Part shown: one piece after another, positions 9,545 to 21,432 of the stretch
Layout of the letters: every line of letters starts with the position of its first letter
How positions within the stretch are numbered: the first letter of the stretch is position 1
Source: Mugil cephalus
Lineage: Eukaryota > Chordata > Actinopteri > Mugiliformes > Mugilidae
Direction: 5' to 3'
DNA length: 64,000 nt
NCBI RefSeq assembly: GCF_022458985.1
Contig: NC_061771.1
Span: forward strand, 34,104,117-34,168,116
Position numbers and translations under genes: made by a program
The notes under the pieces: generated by a model
Told to the model about the DNA's origin: nothing
The model's database searches: none
Seen by the model: only the letters and a program-made list of their open reading frames with translations

Positions 9545-11356
9545 GACTTGCAGCTCGTGAATCTTCAGTTTGTGGACGTAAAGTTAAATCTGGTCTGAAG
9601 GAGAAGTTCCAGTGTGTGTTTGAGGGGATTGCTAAAGCTGGGAAACTCAACCCTTCTGAATGAGATCTACACAGAGCTCTACATCACAGAGGGAGGGGCT
9701 GCAGAGGTCAATGATGAAACATGAGGTCAGACAGATTGAAACAGCATCCAGGAAACCACACAGACCAGAAACATGCATCAGACAAGAAAAAACCTCTTTA
9801 AAGCCTAAACCTGGAAGACATGGACCAATCAGAAGAGTGATGACAAAGGGAGTGGCTGGCTTTGGGGGAAAACAGTCTTAACACAGAAGTTCACTCTGGA
9901 CTGGGCTGAAGACAAAGCCAACCAGGACATCCTCTTCATATTTCCATTGACTTTCAGAGAGCTGAATGTGGTGAAAAGGAGAAAGTTCAGCTTGGTGGAA
10001 CTTGTTCATCACTTCTTCACTGAAACCAAAGAAGCAGGAATCTGCAGCTTTGAAGACTTCCAGGTTGTGTTCATCTTTGACGGTCTGGATGAGTGTCGAC
10101 CTCCTCTGGACTTTCACAGCACTGAGATCCTGACTGATGTTACAGAGTCCACCTCAGTGGATGTGCTGCTGACAAACCTCATCAGGGGGAAACTGCTTCC
10201 CTCTGCTCGCCTCTGGATAACCACACGACCTGCAGCAGCCAATCAGATCCCTCCTGAGTGTGTGTTGACATGGTGACAGAGGTCAGAGGCTTCACTGACC
10301 CCCAGAAGGAGGAGTACTTCAGGAGGAGGTTCAGAGATGAGGAGCAGGCCAGCAGCATCATCTCCCACATCAAGACATCACGAAGCCTCCACATCATGTG
10401 TCACATCCCAGTCTTCTGCTGGATCACTGCTACAGTTCTGGAGGATGTGTTGGAAACCAGAGAGGGAGGAGAGCTGCCCAAGACCCTGACTGAGATGTAC
10501 ATCCACTTCCTGGTGGTTCAGGCCAAAGTCAAGAAGGTCAAGTATGATGGAGGAGCTGAGACAGATCCACACTGGAGTCCAGAGAGCAGGAAGATGATTG
10601 AGTCTCTGGGAAAACTGGCTTTTGATCAGCTGCTGAAAGGAAACTGATCTTCTATGAATCAGACCTGACAGAGTGTGGCATCGATATCAGAGCAGCCTCA
10701 GTGTACTCAGGAGTGTTCACACAGATCTTTAAAGAGGAGAGAGGCCTGTACCAGGACAAGGTGTTCTGCTTCGTCCATCTGAGCGTTCAGGAGTTTCTGG
10801 CTGCTCTTCATGTCCATCTGACCTTCATCAACTCTGGTGTCAACCTGATGGAAGAACAACAAACTACATCTCTGTGGTCTAAACTACTTAAAAATCTAAC
10901 ACATCTCCATCAGTGTGCTGTGGACAAGGCATTACAGAGTCCAAATGGATACCTGGACTTGTTCCTCCGCTTCCTCCTGGGTCTTTCACTGCAGACCAAT
11001 CAGACTCTCCTACGAGGCCTGCTGACTCAGACAGGAAGTAGATCACAGACCAATCTGGGAACAGTCCAGTACATCAAGGAGAAGATCAGTGAGAATGTGT
11101 CTGCAGAGAGAAGAATCAATCTGTTCCACTGTCTGAATGAACTAAATGATGGTTCTCTAGTGGAGGAGGTCCAACAGTCCCTGAGATCAGGACGTCTCTC
11201 CACAGATAAACTGTCTTCTGCTCAGTGGTCAGCTGTGGTCTTCATCTTACTGTCATCAGGAAAAGATCTGGATGAGTTTGCCCTGAAGAAATACTCTGCT
11301 TCAGAGGAGGCTCTTCTGAAGCTGCTGCCAGTGGTCAAAGCCTCCAACAAAGCTCT
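9545..11356 (+). pseudogene. NLR-A coding exon 5 (FISNA end, NACHT, helical domains), seven frameshifts
   Basis: Translated pieces show [12 protein letters not shown], the NACHT Walker [13 protein letters not shown], sensor region [12 protein letters not shown], and helical-domain motifs [18 protein letters not shown] and NLFHCLNELND. Walker A is damaged: the family form GVAGIGKT reads GVAGFGGK here because of two extra bases at 9861-9870. Other shifts are near 9640 (+1), 9717 (+1), 9789 (+2), 9807 (+1), 10260 (+2) and 10643 (-1). A 9-bp in-frame insertion versus NLR-B lies at the exon start. The last 650 bp (10701-11356) is open. Confidence 0.88.
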
Positions 11357-11436
11357 GTAAGTTCATCATCAATAAATACACATCAACCTGTCAACTGGTC
11401 ACAAAGTTAAAGGGTTTTCTGTCATTGTCTCTTCAG

Positions 11437-11611
11437 ACTGAGTGACTGTAACCTCTCAGAGAGAAGCTGTGAAGCTCTGTCTTCAGTTCTCAGCTCCCAG
11501 TCCTCTAATCTGAAACATCTGGACCTGAGTTAGAAACAACCTGAAGAATTCAGGAGTGAAGCATCTGTCTGCTGGACTGGAGGGTCCAAACTGTGAACTG
11601 GAGACTCTGAG
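11437..11611 (+). pseudogene. NLR-A LRR exon 1, disrupted
   Basis: It encodes [18 protein letters not shown] and LKHLDLS, the first ribonuclease-inhibitor-type LRR of the family. It is 175 nt instead of 174. An extra base creates TAG right after LDLS. The NLR-B exon at 46742 is intact. Confidence 0.8.
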
Positions 11612-12699
11612 GTCAGTTTTCATTTCTTTTCTTCTCAGGCTTCTGAAGAATGGAGATCCAGTTTAGATGAGTTCTCTTGTCAGGACTGTCAGATAGAAAA
11701 GGAGCACAAAGATTTGAAATGAAGGAGCATCATGTTCCTGAACATCAGCAGGTATCTCCTCAGTCATCAGTAGTGGGTCTGGTCACAAACCACATCAAGT
11801 CCAGTCTTCACATGTGTTGACATTAACAGAGTTCTTGGTGTCACTAATCATTCTTTCTGTCCATACTGTCTGTGGACAAATCCCCTTATAGTCTGACTCC
11901 AATCAGACCAGATGGAGGACAACATCCACAGTGTTGTTGTGTTGTGTTGATCTTCAACTCATCTTGTTCTTCAGCACATCCAGTCAGTATCAGTTTGTGT
12001 TTCCAGTGTTTCCTGCTGAGCTGCAGTGGAGGGACAGGAACTCAAAGAGGAACTTTGATTAGTGTCAGTCAGACTGCTGAAGCTTCATATTAGTGTCAGC
12101 TCAACAGTGGAGTTGTGTTCGGAAGAGACCACTTCACAGTCAGTGTGGACAGCAGGAATCTCAACAACTCTGGGATCAGTCCATATGACATGTGACTGTT
12201 GTTGGAAGACACACTTGAACATGTCAACTTGTCCTTTAACATTTCTATAGATTCCAACTTCTGAACGTTTGCTAGTTAAATTTTATGGTCATAATCAAAC
12301 CAGTTCATCATTCCCTCTGTAATTAGTACAGGTTCATTAGATCAAGACAAATATTAAGCATGTAGGATATTATTGGGTCTGTTGGATCTTATGATGGATT
12401 TAATAGTTTAATGTTACCAATTTTGGACTGGCATGTCTGCTACAGTCATCTCAATATGTTTCCACTTTGCTCCATAGTTTTTGCCACAACTTTTAAAATA
12501 AATGGTTAGTTTGAAAAACCCATTTCAGTTTTACATTCTCTGGATTTCTTGATAGAATTGAATTTAAATCTGTGTTTCATTCACATTTAAGGTGAAGGTG
12601 TTAAATGGGTAAAGCTTTGTATTGGGACTCTCCAATAATATGATTTCATCAGCAAATTAGCAGGTTTTATTAATGCCGTTAATTTCCTCATTCTGTCAT

Positions 12700-12905
12700 A
12701 TAGCCTCAGGGCGGCCGTGACAGGGTTAGTGGTTCATCCCTGATACATGGACCACATGCCCAAGTGTCCTTGAGCAAGACACTGAACCCTGAGTTGTTCC
12801 CAGTGGTTGGTGCTGGTGTGAATGTGTATGAACAGATGAGTAGAGTCCATTATCCCTAGAAATGTGTGATACCCAAATATCACAATAAAACCTGGTGATG
12901 GGAAA
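12700..12905. repeat. truncated tRNA-type SINE-like repeat
   Basis: It holds CAAGTGTCCTTGAGCAAGAC, ACTGAACCCTGAGTTGTTCC and GTGTGAATGTGTATGAA, the body found in many fish SINEs, plus a box-B-like GGTTCATCCC. The same insertion is at 47938-48130 in NLR-B, so it predates the duplication. Another related copy is at 55560. Confidence 0.6.
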
Positions 12906-13169
12906 CACCTTTCATTTATAAAATCCTCCCAGTTATCTAAAGCTAAAACCTTTTTACGCTCTCATGAGGTGCTTTTTCAGATGTATCGATATGAAAGTGC
13001 AGTGGAAACACTTTTTTGTTGTTTCCCTGGAGATGATGCAGGAGGTCATGCAACCAGTTCATTTGAAGTCCAACTTCCTCAAAGTGACGAGAATTTAAGA
13101 GAGTTATGGGATATATAACCAAAGAGTCTTTACCAGAGTTACAGCTCATTCGCTAAACATCCAAAAGGT

Positions 13170-14437
13170 GTTGAAAAAGGTCGACTGGACTTGTGGAAAT
13201 TTCTTCATCCAAGTACCTTCTTCAGTTCTGACAGACTAGTGGGAAATTGAGGTTTAAATAGGAAAAAACTCTGTGGGTACACCCATCAGAAACTTGTTAG
13301 ACAAGAAACTAGGGTCATCATTTCCATAATGGCTGGTAGTTACCTATCGTTGTAAGGGGGAACTGTGTGCCTGGGCTACTTACCCTATGAATGGAGCTCT
13401 AACGAGGATAGATTTAAACCTCAATTCTATGGAGTAAGACAGCTATCAAAAAGATGTGTGTGCACGATTCTAACCATTCCTATTCGTAATGTTAAACATT
13501 TGTATGTCTATAAAGTTGTTGTACACAAAATTCTGCTGTCATATGCGTAAGTCTGAGAAATTGTTTGGCTTAGGATTGTTTTTATGTGCGTATGAATCTA
13601 AAAGCTGTGAGTGAAAAGTCTTGTGAATACAACTCTAATTTCTACGACTACGAAGTCTTCACTGTGAACAAGAATTCAAGTTTGTGGGTACGATTAGAAA
13701 AGTGTTGAAATGACGTCACGTAGGTCACAGGCAGGTCACAGGGGAAAATAATCGAACCGCGATTCCTCCAAAACACGCATGCGCGAAGCCAAAGACGGCT
13801 TGTCGCGGTGGACCCGGGTGGAGCTTCCGGCTCAGGTGAAGCATCACAGGTAAAGTCAATAACGTGTATAAACAATATTTATTTAATTGTACTGTTTTAA
13901 ATAATATACAGTTCATGGACTTGCAGATTTCCTGCTTTAGCTTGAAAGCGAACAACATGCCGGTGACGCTAAGTTAGTGCTAGTATTAGCATTAGAAGTT
14001 GGCTTGTGCTAGTTAATTATCACAGACTTGCAAAATATAAAATAATTAATTTGAGACATAATGTTGAACATGGAGCTCTTTGGAACTGACTGGGAGATGT
14101 TTGATGCTGTGCATGAGGAACCATATGGAGTTCAAGTCCAGGAAATTGAGTTCCCACTCACAGCTTTTAGATTCATACTCGCATAAAAACAATCCCAACA
14201 CTTTCTCAGACTCACGCATATGACAGAATCATTTTTGTGTACAACAACTTTATTGACATACAAATGTTTAACATTACGAATACTAATGGTTAGAATCATG
14301 CACACATCTTTTTGATATCTATCTTACTCCATAAATTTCCCACTAGTCTATCAAAACTGAAGAAGCTACTTGGATGAGTGGAAAAATGTCTTCAAGAAAT
14401 TTCTACAAGTCCAGTTGCCTTTATTCAAAGGATTCAG
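13170..14437. repeat. long inverted repeat in an NLR-A intron
   Basis: The left arm starts GACTGGACTTGTGGAAATTTC ... GACAGACTAGTGGGAAATT; the right arm ends AATTTCCCACTAGTC ... GAAATTTCTACAAGTCCAG. Inner arm parts also pair (GATGTGTGTGCACGATTCT with AGAATCATGCACACATC; TCATATGCG with CGCATATGA). A loop of about 640 bp separates them. The left arm carries about 180 bp extra, itself bounded by TTGAGGTTTAAAT and ATTTAAACCTCAATT. The NLR-B version (48392-49018) has almost no loop. Confidence 0.75.
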
Positions 14438-14830
14438 CTGGTGATTGTTCTTTTAAAAGATGCTGAACACAAAGTTCTTCTTTCAGGTCTAAAACCAGGC
14501 AGAGGTAAAACAGACAGAAAGTATCTACAGAGCAGGATGAGAAGAACAGGTTCTAACTACTACAAGATAAAGAAATGATTAGGACTGAAATTCACAAAAC
14601 ACTGATGTCTGAACATGTCTACTGATGTGGTGATGAGATGGAGGGAAGCCTGGAAGAAATAGTGGAGTTGATTGAGTCACTAACAGCTGGTGAACTACTC
14701 CTCTCACCTGACTCCACTCCTGTAATTAAACACCAGAAACAAAGAAAAGAGAAGGAGCCTCCAGATCAGGAGGCAGAAGACATGAATGCCATTGATTCTT
14801 ATTCTAGTTGGGAGGCTTTGAATAAATAGT
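14378..14830 (+). other. conserved unassigned open segments in an NLR intron
   Basis: Two short frames read well: one containing LLKDAEHKVLLSGLKPG and RKYLQSRMRRTG before a stop at 14576, and one at 14638-14829 starting MEGSLEEIVELIESLTAG. Both recur at 49290-49670 in NLR-B, the second with a stop in B. I do not recognise the family. They may be remnants of a transposon protein carried in the intron or an unrecognised exon. Confidence 0.3.
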
Positions 14831-15950
14831 TTGAATGGATTTAAAATTCAGTCTGAGATACAAGAAGCTCCAATGTATTCTATCAAAAACATCAAGACTC
14901 GTCAAAATAGCTCTGGTCTGTTGTTTGGATGGAGCTGATTATTTACAGAGTCCTCTTAATATTGTCTTGTGTTTAGAGTCCTACAATAAAACCAGTCTGG
15001 TCTGTCATAAATGTCTCATATCTCTTTGCTATAATAGATGTGTATCTTGTAGTCTACATAGAGAATAGGTATGGGCCTGACATCGCTACGGTTTTCTGAA
15101 AACATTCCCTTTTTGGGGATAAATGATTATTCTCTTTCTATGAGGATGGCTGATCTTCTTCCTCATCTTTAAGAATCCAGTTAAAGAATGATGTAAGGAG
15201 AGGGATTAGTTCTTTAAAGGCCTGACAGTGAGGCTATCAACAGGAGGCAGGACAGCAGAGGTGAGGCTCAACACTGGCATCTCCTCCTGGAGGGTTTCCA
15301 CAAGGAGACTCCAGAGATTCAAGGAGGACTGGCCTGGATGTTCTGTACTAGCTGATGATGGTTTTTATTTTTATTATGGTGGAAGAGAGAAGGGTCCCCA
15401 GGAAAAACTAATAACAGAAAAGTCCTAAACTCAGTATCATGACTCTACTGCTGCACTTTAAAACCTGAAAACATCTGATTATCAGTGGGACCCAGAAGAT
15501 CCTCTGAACTCACATTTGTTTCAACTGACGAAGTTTTCTTGATCAGGGATTGGATTTACATGTTGATTATATATGAAAAATCTACTTTATCCAAACAGAG
15601 GCTTCAATCATTTAAAATCAGATTTTAAATTTGAAATGTCCCGTTTTCATCTGAGCTTCTCTGAACTTTGAGTAGAAAGTGAAATAAATGTCTGAGGGTT
15701 TTTAGTTGTGCTTGTAGAGATGGAGCCACGTCTTCATTGAAGCAGCAGCATGTTGTCATTAATATTAATGAGAGTTCTTCTTCTCTTCTTCTATTTGACT
15801 GTTTGAAGCTGCTTCCTGTTGGATTCACCTGTTTGGATTTTCCAGGTTTTAAACTTGTTCATTCTGAACCTTCAGCTCTGAACACATGATGAAACTCTGG
15901 ATGATTTCAACAGGAACTTTGTAAACTCACATCTTTTATTTTTTATTCAG

Positions 15951-16122
15951 GTTGATGAGCTGCAGTTTGTCAGAGATCAGCTGTGATTCTCTGGGACCAG
16001 CTCTGAAGTCCAACCCCTCCCATCTGAAACATCTGGACTGAGTAACAACAACCTGAAGGATTCAGGAGTGAAGCAGCTGTGTGGTTTCTGGAGAGTGCAG
16101 ACTGTAGACTGGAGACTCTGAG
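15951..16122 (+). pseudogene. NLR-A LRR exon 2, two 1-bp deletions
   Basis: An LRR exon ([18 protein letters not shown] ... LKHLD) of 172 nt instead of 174. A lost C in CTGGACCTGAG gives a stop, and a T is missing in the GGTTTTCTGG stretch. Its 3' flank matches that of the NLR-B exon at 49930. Confidence 0.8.
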
Positions 16123-16438
16123 GTCAGACTCAATGTTTTCTTGTGTGCTGAGATGAATATGATGGTTAAAGTTGTGGTGACTCTAAACTTTGGACAATTT
16201 TAAAATAAAACTCACATCAGTTACTGGCCTTTCTTTGATGATATCGATGAAGTGGTCATGTATTGAAATAGTTTAGTCTCTAAAGTGTCACTGATAGAGA
16301 ACAATGAACTTCGTGGTTTTTATTTTTTATTTAACCAGGTTTGTCTCATTGACATCAGAGATCTATTTTACAGAGGAGACCTGGTCTAGTGTGGCAGCAA
16401 CACAGTATTAAACTCATATACTTTTATTCTTTATTCAG

Positions 16439-16613
16439 GTTGATGAGCTGCAGGTTGTCAGAGATCAGCTGTGATTTTCTTGGTCTCAGCTCTGAAGTCC
16501 AACCCCTCCCATCTGAAACATCTGGACCTGACTAACAACAACCTGAAGGATTCAGGAGTGAAGCAGCTGTGTGTTTTTCTGGAGAGTCCAGACTGTAGAC
16601 TGGAGACTCTGAG
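16439..16613 (+). pseudogene. NLR-A LRR exon 3, 1-bp insertion
   Basis: 175 nt. The extra base lies in the GATTTTCTTGG stretch near 16474. Downstream the LRR reads normally ([19 protein letters not shown]). Confidence 0.8.
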
Positions 16614-17572
16614 GTCAGTCAACTCTGATTCAATCAGTTTTCTTTTATTTATGAAGCAGTAACTAATATTCAGTCTCTGTTTGCTCCAACACTTGGATGA
16701 ACCATGTGATGGTCTAGAAGCTGAAATATTCAAAATTTCATTTTGCTGCTGATGAAAGATGGAGCTGATCAATCAGCTGATTGGTTGTTGGAGTCATTGA
16801 TCAGGGAGCAGTAGCAAACATGTGCTGCTTCCACTTTCTAATGACTTTCTTCTTTTCTCTGGTTTCTCTCATTTTAAACTGAATCTTTGGATTGAAGACG
16901 TCACCTTGTCCTCTGAAAACTGTGACTCTAATACTACTATATTTGATTTTAGTCAGGATTCAAGAGTTTTAGATTTCAAAGGTTTTTATTGTCACTTCTC
17001 TATATTGTCATAGAGTAGAATCAAAAAGCTGTTTCTCTCTCACCTTAAACATAGATATAAAATAGACACTAGAAACAAATAGAATAAATGTAATATATAA
17101 AATCCACTTCAGTCTATTATCAGTGTGATATCACTCACTGGCCTCTTTATTAGGTACAACCTGTTCAATGGCTTGTTAAAACAAATAGCTAATCAGCCAA
17201 TCACACGACTGCTTATCAATGCATTTATTCATGTTAGAGTTGATCAAGACAACTTGTTGAAGTTCAAACGAGCATCAGAATGAGGAAGAAAGAGGATTTT
17301 AAGAGACTTTGAACGTGGTCTGGTTGTTGGAGCAAGACAGGCTGGTCTGAGTATTTCAGAAACTATGACCTATTGGGATTTGAACTAACAAAACCATCTC
17401 TAGGGTTTACAGAGAATGGTCCCAAGAAGAGAAAATCCTGCTGGATTCACCTGTTTGGAGTTTCCAGGTTTTAAACTTGTTCATTCTGAACCTTCAGCTC
17501 TGAACACATGATGAAACTCTGGATGATTTCAACAGGAACTTTGTAAACTCACATCTTTTATTCTTTATTCAG

Positions 17573-17746
17573 ATTGTGGAGCTGCAGTTTGTCAGAGATC
17601 AGCTGTGATTCTCTGGGACCAGCTCTGAAGTCCAACCCCTCCCATCTGAAACATCTGGACCTGAGTATCAACAACCTGAAGGATTCAGGAGTGAAGCAGC
17701 TTCTTGATCTTCTGGAGAGTCCAGACTGTAGACTGGAGACTCTGAG
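17573..17746 (+). CDS. NLR-A LRR exon 4 (intact)
   Basis: 174 nt, phase 2 to phase 2, encoding [13 protein letters not shown] ... [15 protein letters not shown] ... [13 protein letters not shown]. Acceptor ATTCAG, donor GAG|GTCAGT. First member of the intact exon-pair array. Confidence 0.85.
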
Positions 17747-18313
17747 GTCAGTTCACTGTCTGTTACTGTTGTAGATCTGATATGTTTTATCACCAACTGA
17801 ATCTAATTCATGTTCCTCCATCAATCTGTAAATGTCCTGTCCTAGTTCATATTTTCTGTTTCCTTGTCTCCAAGTGTTTGTAGCAGAACGTGTAGAAAAC
17901 GTCCAGTTAGTTGTTGAAGTCAATGAATGTTTGTGATTAGAGCTGAAGAGTCACATCTGGATCCAGAAGATCCTCTCAACTCACATTTATTTCAACTGAC
18001 AAAGTTTTCTTGATCAAGTCCAAAGATTTCTTTGCTTTGTGTTTATTTCAAAGTGACTTGACTGATAAGTCTGATCATTGATATTGATCTGTAATGAGGT
18101 CAGCAGCATCTTATTGATCTGTGTTGACATCAGTAGTTGTCTGAATGTTGTGCTGACGTTTGGATGATGTCTGTAGAAGGCTGACATGATGAAGATCCAC
18201 AAGGACAAAGTCACTCTACTCATTTTAGAGAACAGCTCATTGATCAGGACACATTTCAGACCTCAACACATCTGACTGATCATCAATCATTTCATCTTTT
18301 ATTCTTTATTCAG

Positions 18314-18487
18314 TTTATGGAGCTGCAGTTTGTCAGAGATCAGCTGTGATTCTCTGGGACCAGCTCTGAAGTCCAACCCCTCCCATCTGAAACATCTGGA
18401 CCTGAGTAAGAACAACCTGAAGGATTCAGGAGTGAAGCAGCTGTGTGGTTTTCTGGAGAGTCCAGACTGTAGACTGGACACTCTGAG
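18314..18487 (+). CDS. NLR-A LRR exon 5 (intact)
   Basis: 174 nt. LRR core [19 protein letters not shown], ending RLDTLR. Type II member of the pair, preceded by the ATCAATCATTTCATC intron end. Confidence 0.85.
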
Positions 18488-19498
18488 GTCAGTCAGCTCT
18501 GATTCAATCAGTTTTCTTTTATTTATGAGGCAGTAACTAATATTCAGTCTCTGTTTGGCTCCAAAAACTTGGATGAACCATGTGATGGGTCTAGAAGCTG
18601 AAATATTCAATGTTTCATTTTGCTGCTGATGAAAGATGGAGCTGATCAATCAGCTGATTGGTTGTTGAGTCATTGATCAGGGAGCAGTAGCAAACATGTG
18701 CTGCTTCCACTTTCTAATGACTTTCTTCTTTTCTCTGGTTTCTCTCATTTTAAACTGAATCTTTGGATTGAAGACGTCACCTTGTCCTCTGAAAACTGTG
18801 ACTCTACTAAAACTATATTTGATTTTAGTCAGTATTCAAGAGTTTTAGATTTCAAAGGTTTTTATTGTCACTTCTCTATATTGTCATAGAGTAGAATCAA
18901 AAAGCTGTTTCTCTCTCACCTTAAACATAGATATAAAATAGACACTAGAAACAAATAGAATAAATGTAATATATAAAATCCACTTCAGTCTATTATCAGT
19001 GCGATATATTATCAGCAGTAATAGTCAATATGGCAGCAGCTTGTTGAACTATGTCCATGGATAGTAATGAAAATGGTCCAGTCAGGTTTACACCTAATTA
19101 AATGTAGATGAATAATGAAATGAAGCGTCATGTTTAGTCCTCATTTAAATGTCTCCATCATCACCTGAACTTCTCTTAGAGTCTGGACCATCATTAGTCA
19201 ACATTTCTCTGAACTTTGAGTAGAAAGTGAAATAAATGTCTGAGGGTTTTTAGTTGTGCTTGTAGAGATGGAGCCACGTCTTCATTGAAGCAGCAGCATG
19301 TTGTCATTAATATTAATGAGAGTTCTTCTTCTCTTCTTCTATTTGACTGTTTGAAGCTGCTTCCTGCTGGATTCACCTGTTTGGATTTTCCAGGTTTTAA
19401 ACTTGTTCATTCTGAACCTTCAGCTCTGAACACATGATGAAACTCTGGATGATTTCAACAGGAACTTTGTAAACTCACATCTTTTATTCTTTATTCAG

Positions 19499-19672
19499 AT
19501 TGTGGAGCTGCAGGTTGTCAGAGATCAGCTGTGATTCTCTGGGACCAGCTCTGAAGTCCAACCCCTCCCATCTGAAACATCTGGACCTGAGTCACAACAA
19601 CCTGAAGGATTCAGGAGTGAAGCAGCTGTGTGGTTTTCTGGAGAGTCCAGACTGTAGACTGGAGGATCTGAG
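19499..19672 (+). CDS. NLR-A LRR exon 6 (intact)
   Basis: 174 nt. LRR core [19 protein letters not shown], ending RLEDLR. Type I member, 1926 bp after the previous type I exon. Confidence 0.85.
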
Positions 19673-20245
19673 GTCAGTTCACTGTCTGTTACTGTTGTAG
19701 ATCTGATATGTTTTATCACCAACTGAATCTAATTCATGTTCCTCCATCAATCTGTAAATGTCCTTTAGTTCATCTTTTCTGTTTCCTTGTATCAAAGTGT
19801 TTGTAGCAGAACGTGTAGAAAACGTCCACTGTTAGTTGTTGAAGTCAATGAATGTTTGTGATTAGAGCTGAAGAGTCACATCTGGATCCAGAAGATCCTC
19901 TCAACTCACATTTGTTTCAACTGACAGTTTTCTTGATCAAGTCCAAAGATTTCTTTGCTTTGTGTTTATTTCAAAGTGACTTGACTGATAATGTTGATCA
20001 TTGATATTGATCTTGTAATGAGGTCAGCAGCATCTTATTGATCTGTGTTGACATCAATAGTCGTCTGAATGTTGTGCTGACGTTTGGATGATGTCTGTAG
20101 AAGGCTGACATGATGAAGATCCACAGTAACACAAGGACAAAGTCACTCTACTCATTTTAGAGAACAGCTCATTGATCAGGACACATTTCAGACCTCAACA
20201 CATCTGACTGATCATCAATCATTTCATCTTTTATTCTTTATTCAG

Positions 20246-20419
20246 GTTGAGGAGCTGCAGTTTGTCAGAGATCAGCTGTGATTCTCTGGTCTCAGCTCTG
20301 AAGTCCAACCCCTCCCATCTGAAACACCTGTACCTGAGTATCAACGACCTGAAGGATTCAGGAGTGAAGCAGCTGTGTGGTTTTCTGGAGAGTCCAGACT
20401 GTAGACTGGAGACTCTGAG
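20246..20419 (+). CDS. NLR-A LRR exon 7 (intact)
   Basis: 174 nt. LRR core [19 protein letters not shown]. Type II member, 1932 bp after exon 5. Tyr replaces the usual Asp in the LRR turn. Confidence 0.85.
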
Positions 20420-21432
20420 GTCAGTCAGCTCTGATTCAATCAGTTTTTCTTTCATTTATGAGGCAGTAACTAATATTCAGTCTCTGTTTGCTCCAACACT
20501 TGGATGAACCATGTGATGGTCTAGAAGCTGAAATATTCAATATTTCATTTTGCTGCTGATGAAAGATGGAGCTGATCAATCAGCTGATTGGTTGTTGGAG
20601 TCATTGATCAGGGAGCAGTAGCAAACATCTGCTGCTTCCACTTTCTAATGACTTTCTTCTTTTCTGGTTTCTCTCATTTTAAACTGAATCTCTTTGGATT
20701 GAACACGTCACCTTGTCCTCTGAAAACTGTGACTCTACTACTACTATATTTGATTTTAGTCAGGATTCAAGAGTTTTACATTTCAAAGGTTTTTATTGTC
20801 ACTTCTCTATATTGTCATAGAGTAGAATCAAAAAGCTGTTTCTCTCTCACCTTAAACATAGATATAAAATAGTCACTAGAAACAAATAGAATAAATGTAA
20901 TATATAAAATCCACTTCAGTCTATTATCAGTGCGATATCTTATCAGCAGTAATAGTCAATATGGCAGCAGCTTGTTGAACTATGTCCATGGACAGTAATG
21001 AAAATGTTCCAGTCAGGTTTGACAACTAATTAAAAGTAAAGATCAATAATGAAATGAAGCGTCATGTTTAGTCCTCATTTAAATGTCTCCATCATCACCT
21101 GAACTTCTCTTAGAGTCTGGACCATCATTAGTCAACATTTCTCTGAACTTTGAGTAGAAAGTGAAATAAATGTCTGAGGGTTTTTAGTTGTGCTTGTAGA
21201 GATGGAGCCACGTCTTCATTGAAGCAGCAGCATGTTGTCATTAATATTAATGAGATTTCTTCTTCTCTTCTTCTATTTGACTGTTTGAAGCTGCTTCCTG
21301 TTGGATTCACCTGTTTGGAGTTTCCAGGTTTTAAACTTGTTCATTCTGAACCTTCAGCTCTGAACACATGATGAAACTCTGGATGATTTCAACAGAAACT
21401 TTGTAAACTCACATCTTTTATTCTTTATTCAG

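Noticed and set aside
12700-12905. tRNA gene from the box-B-like motif
   Set aside because: No cloverleaf or clear box A; the body matches SINE-type sequence shared with two other places.
16458-16772. Antisense open frame over an LRR exon, repeated at 18299, 20231 and 49915
   Set aside because: It recurs only because the LRR exons are duplicated; the sense strand explains it with splice sites and LRR residues.
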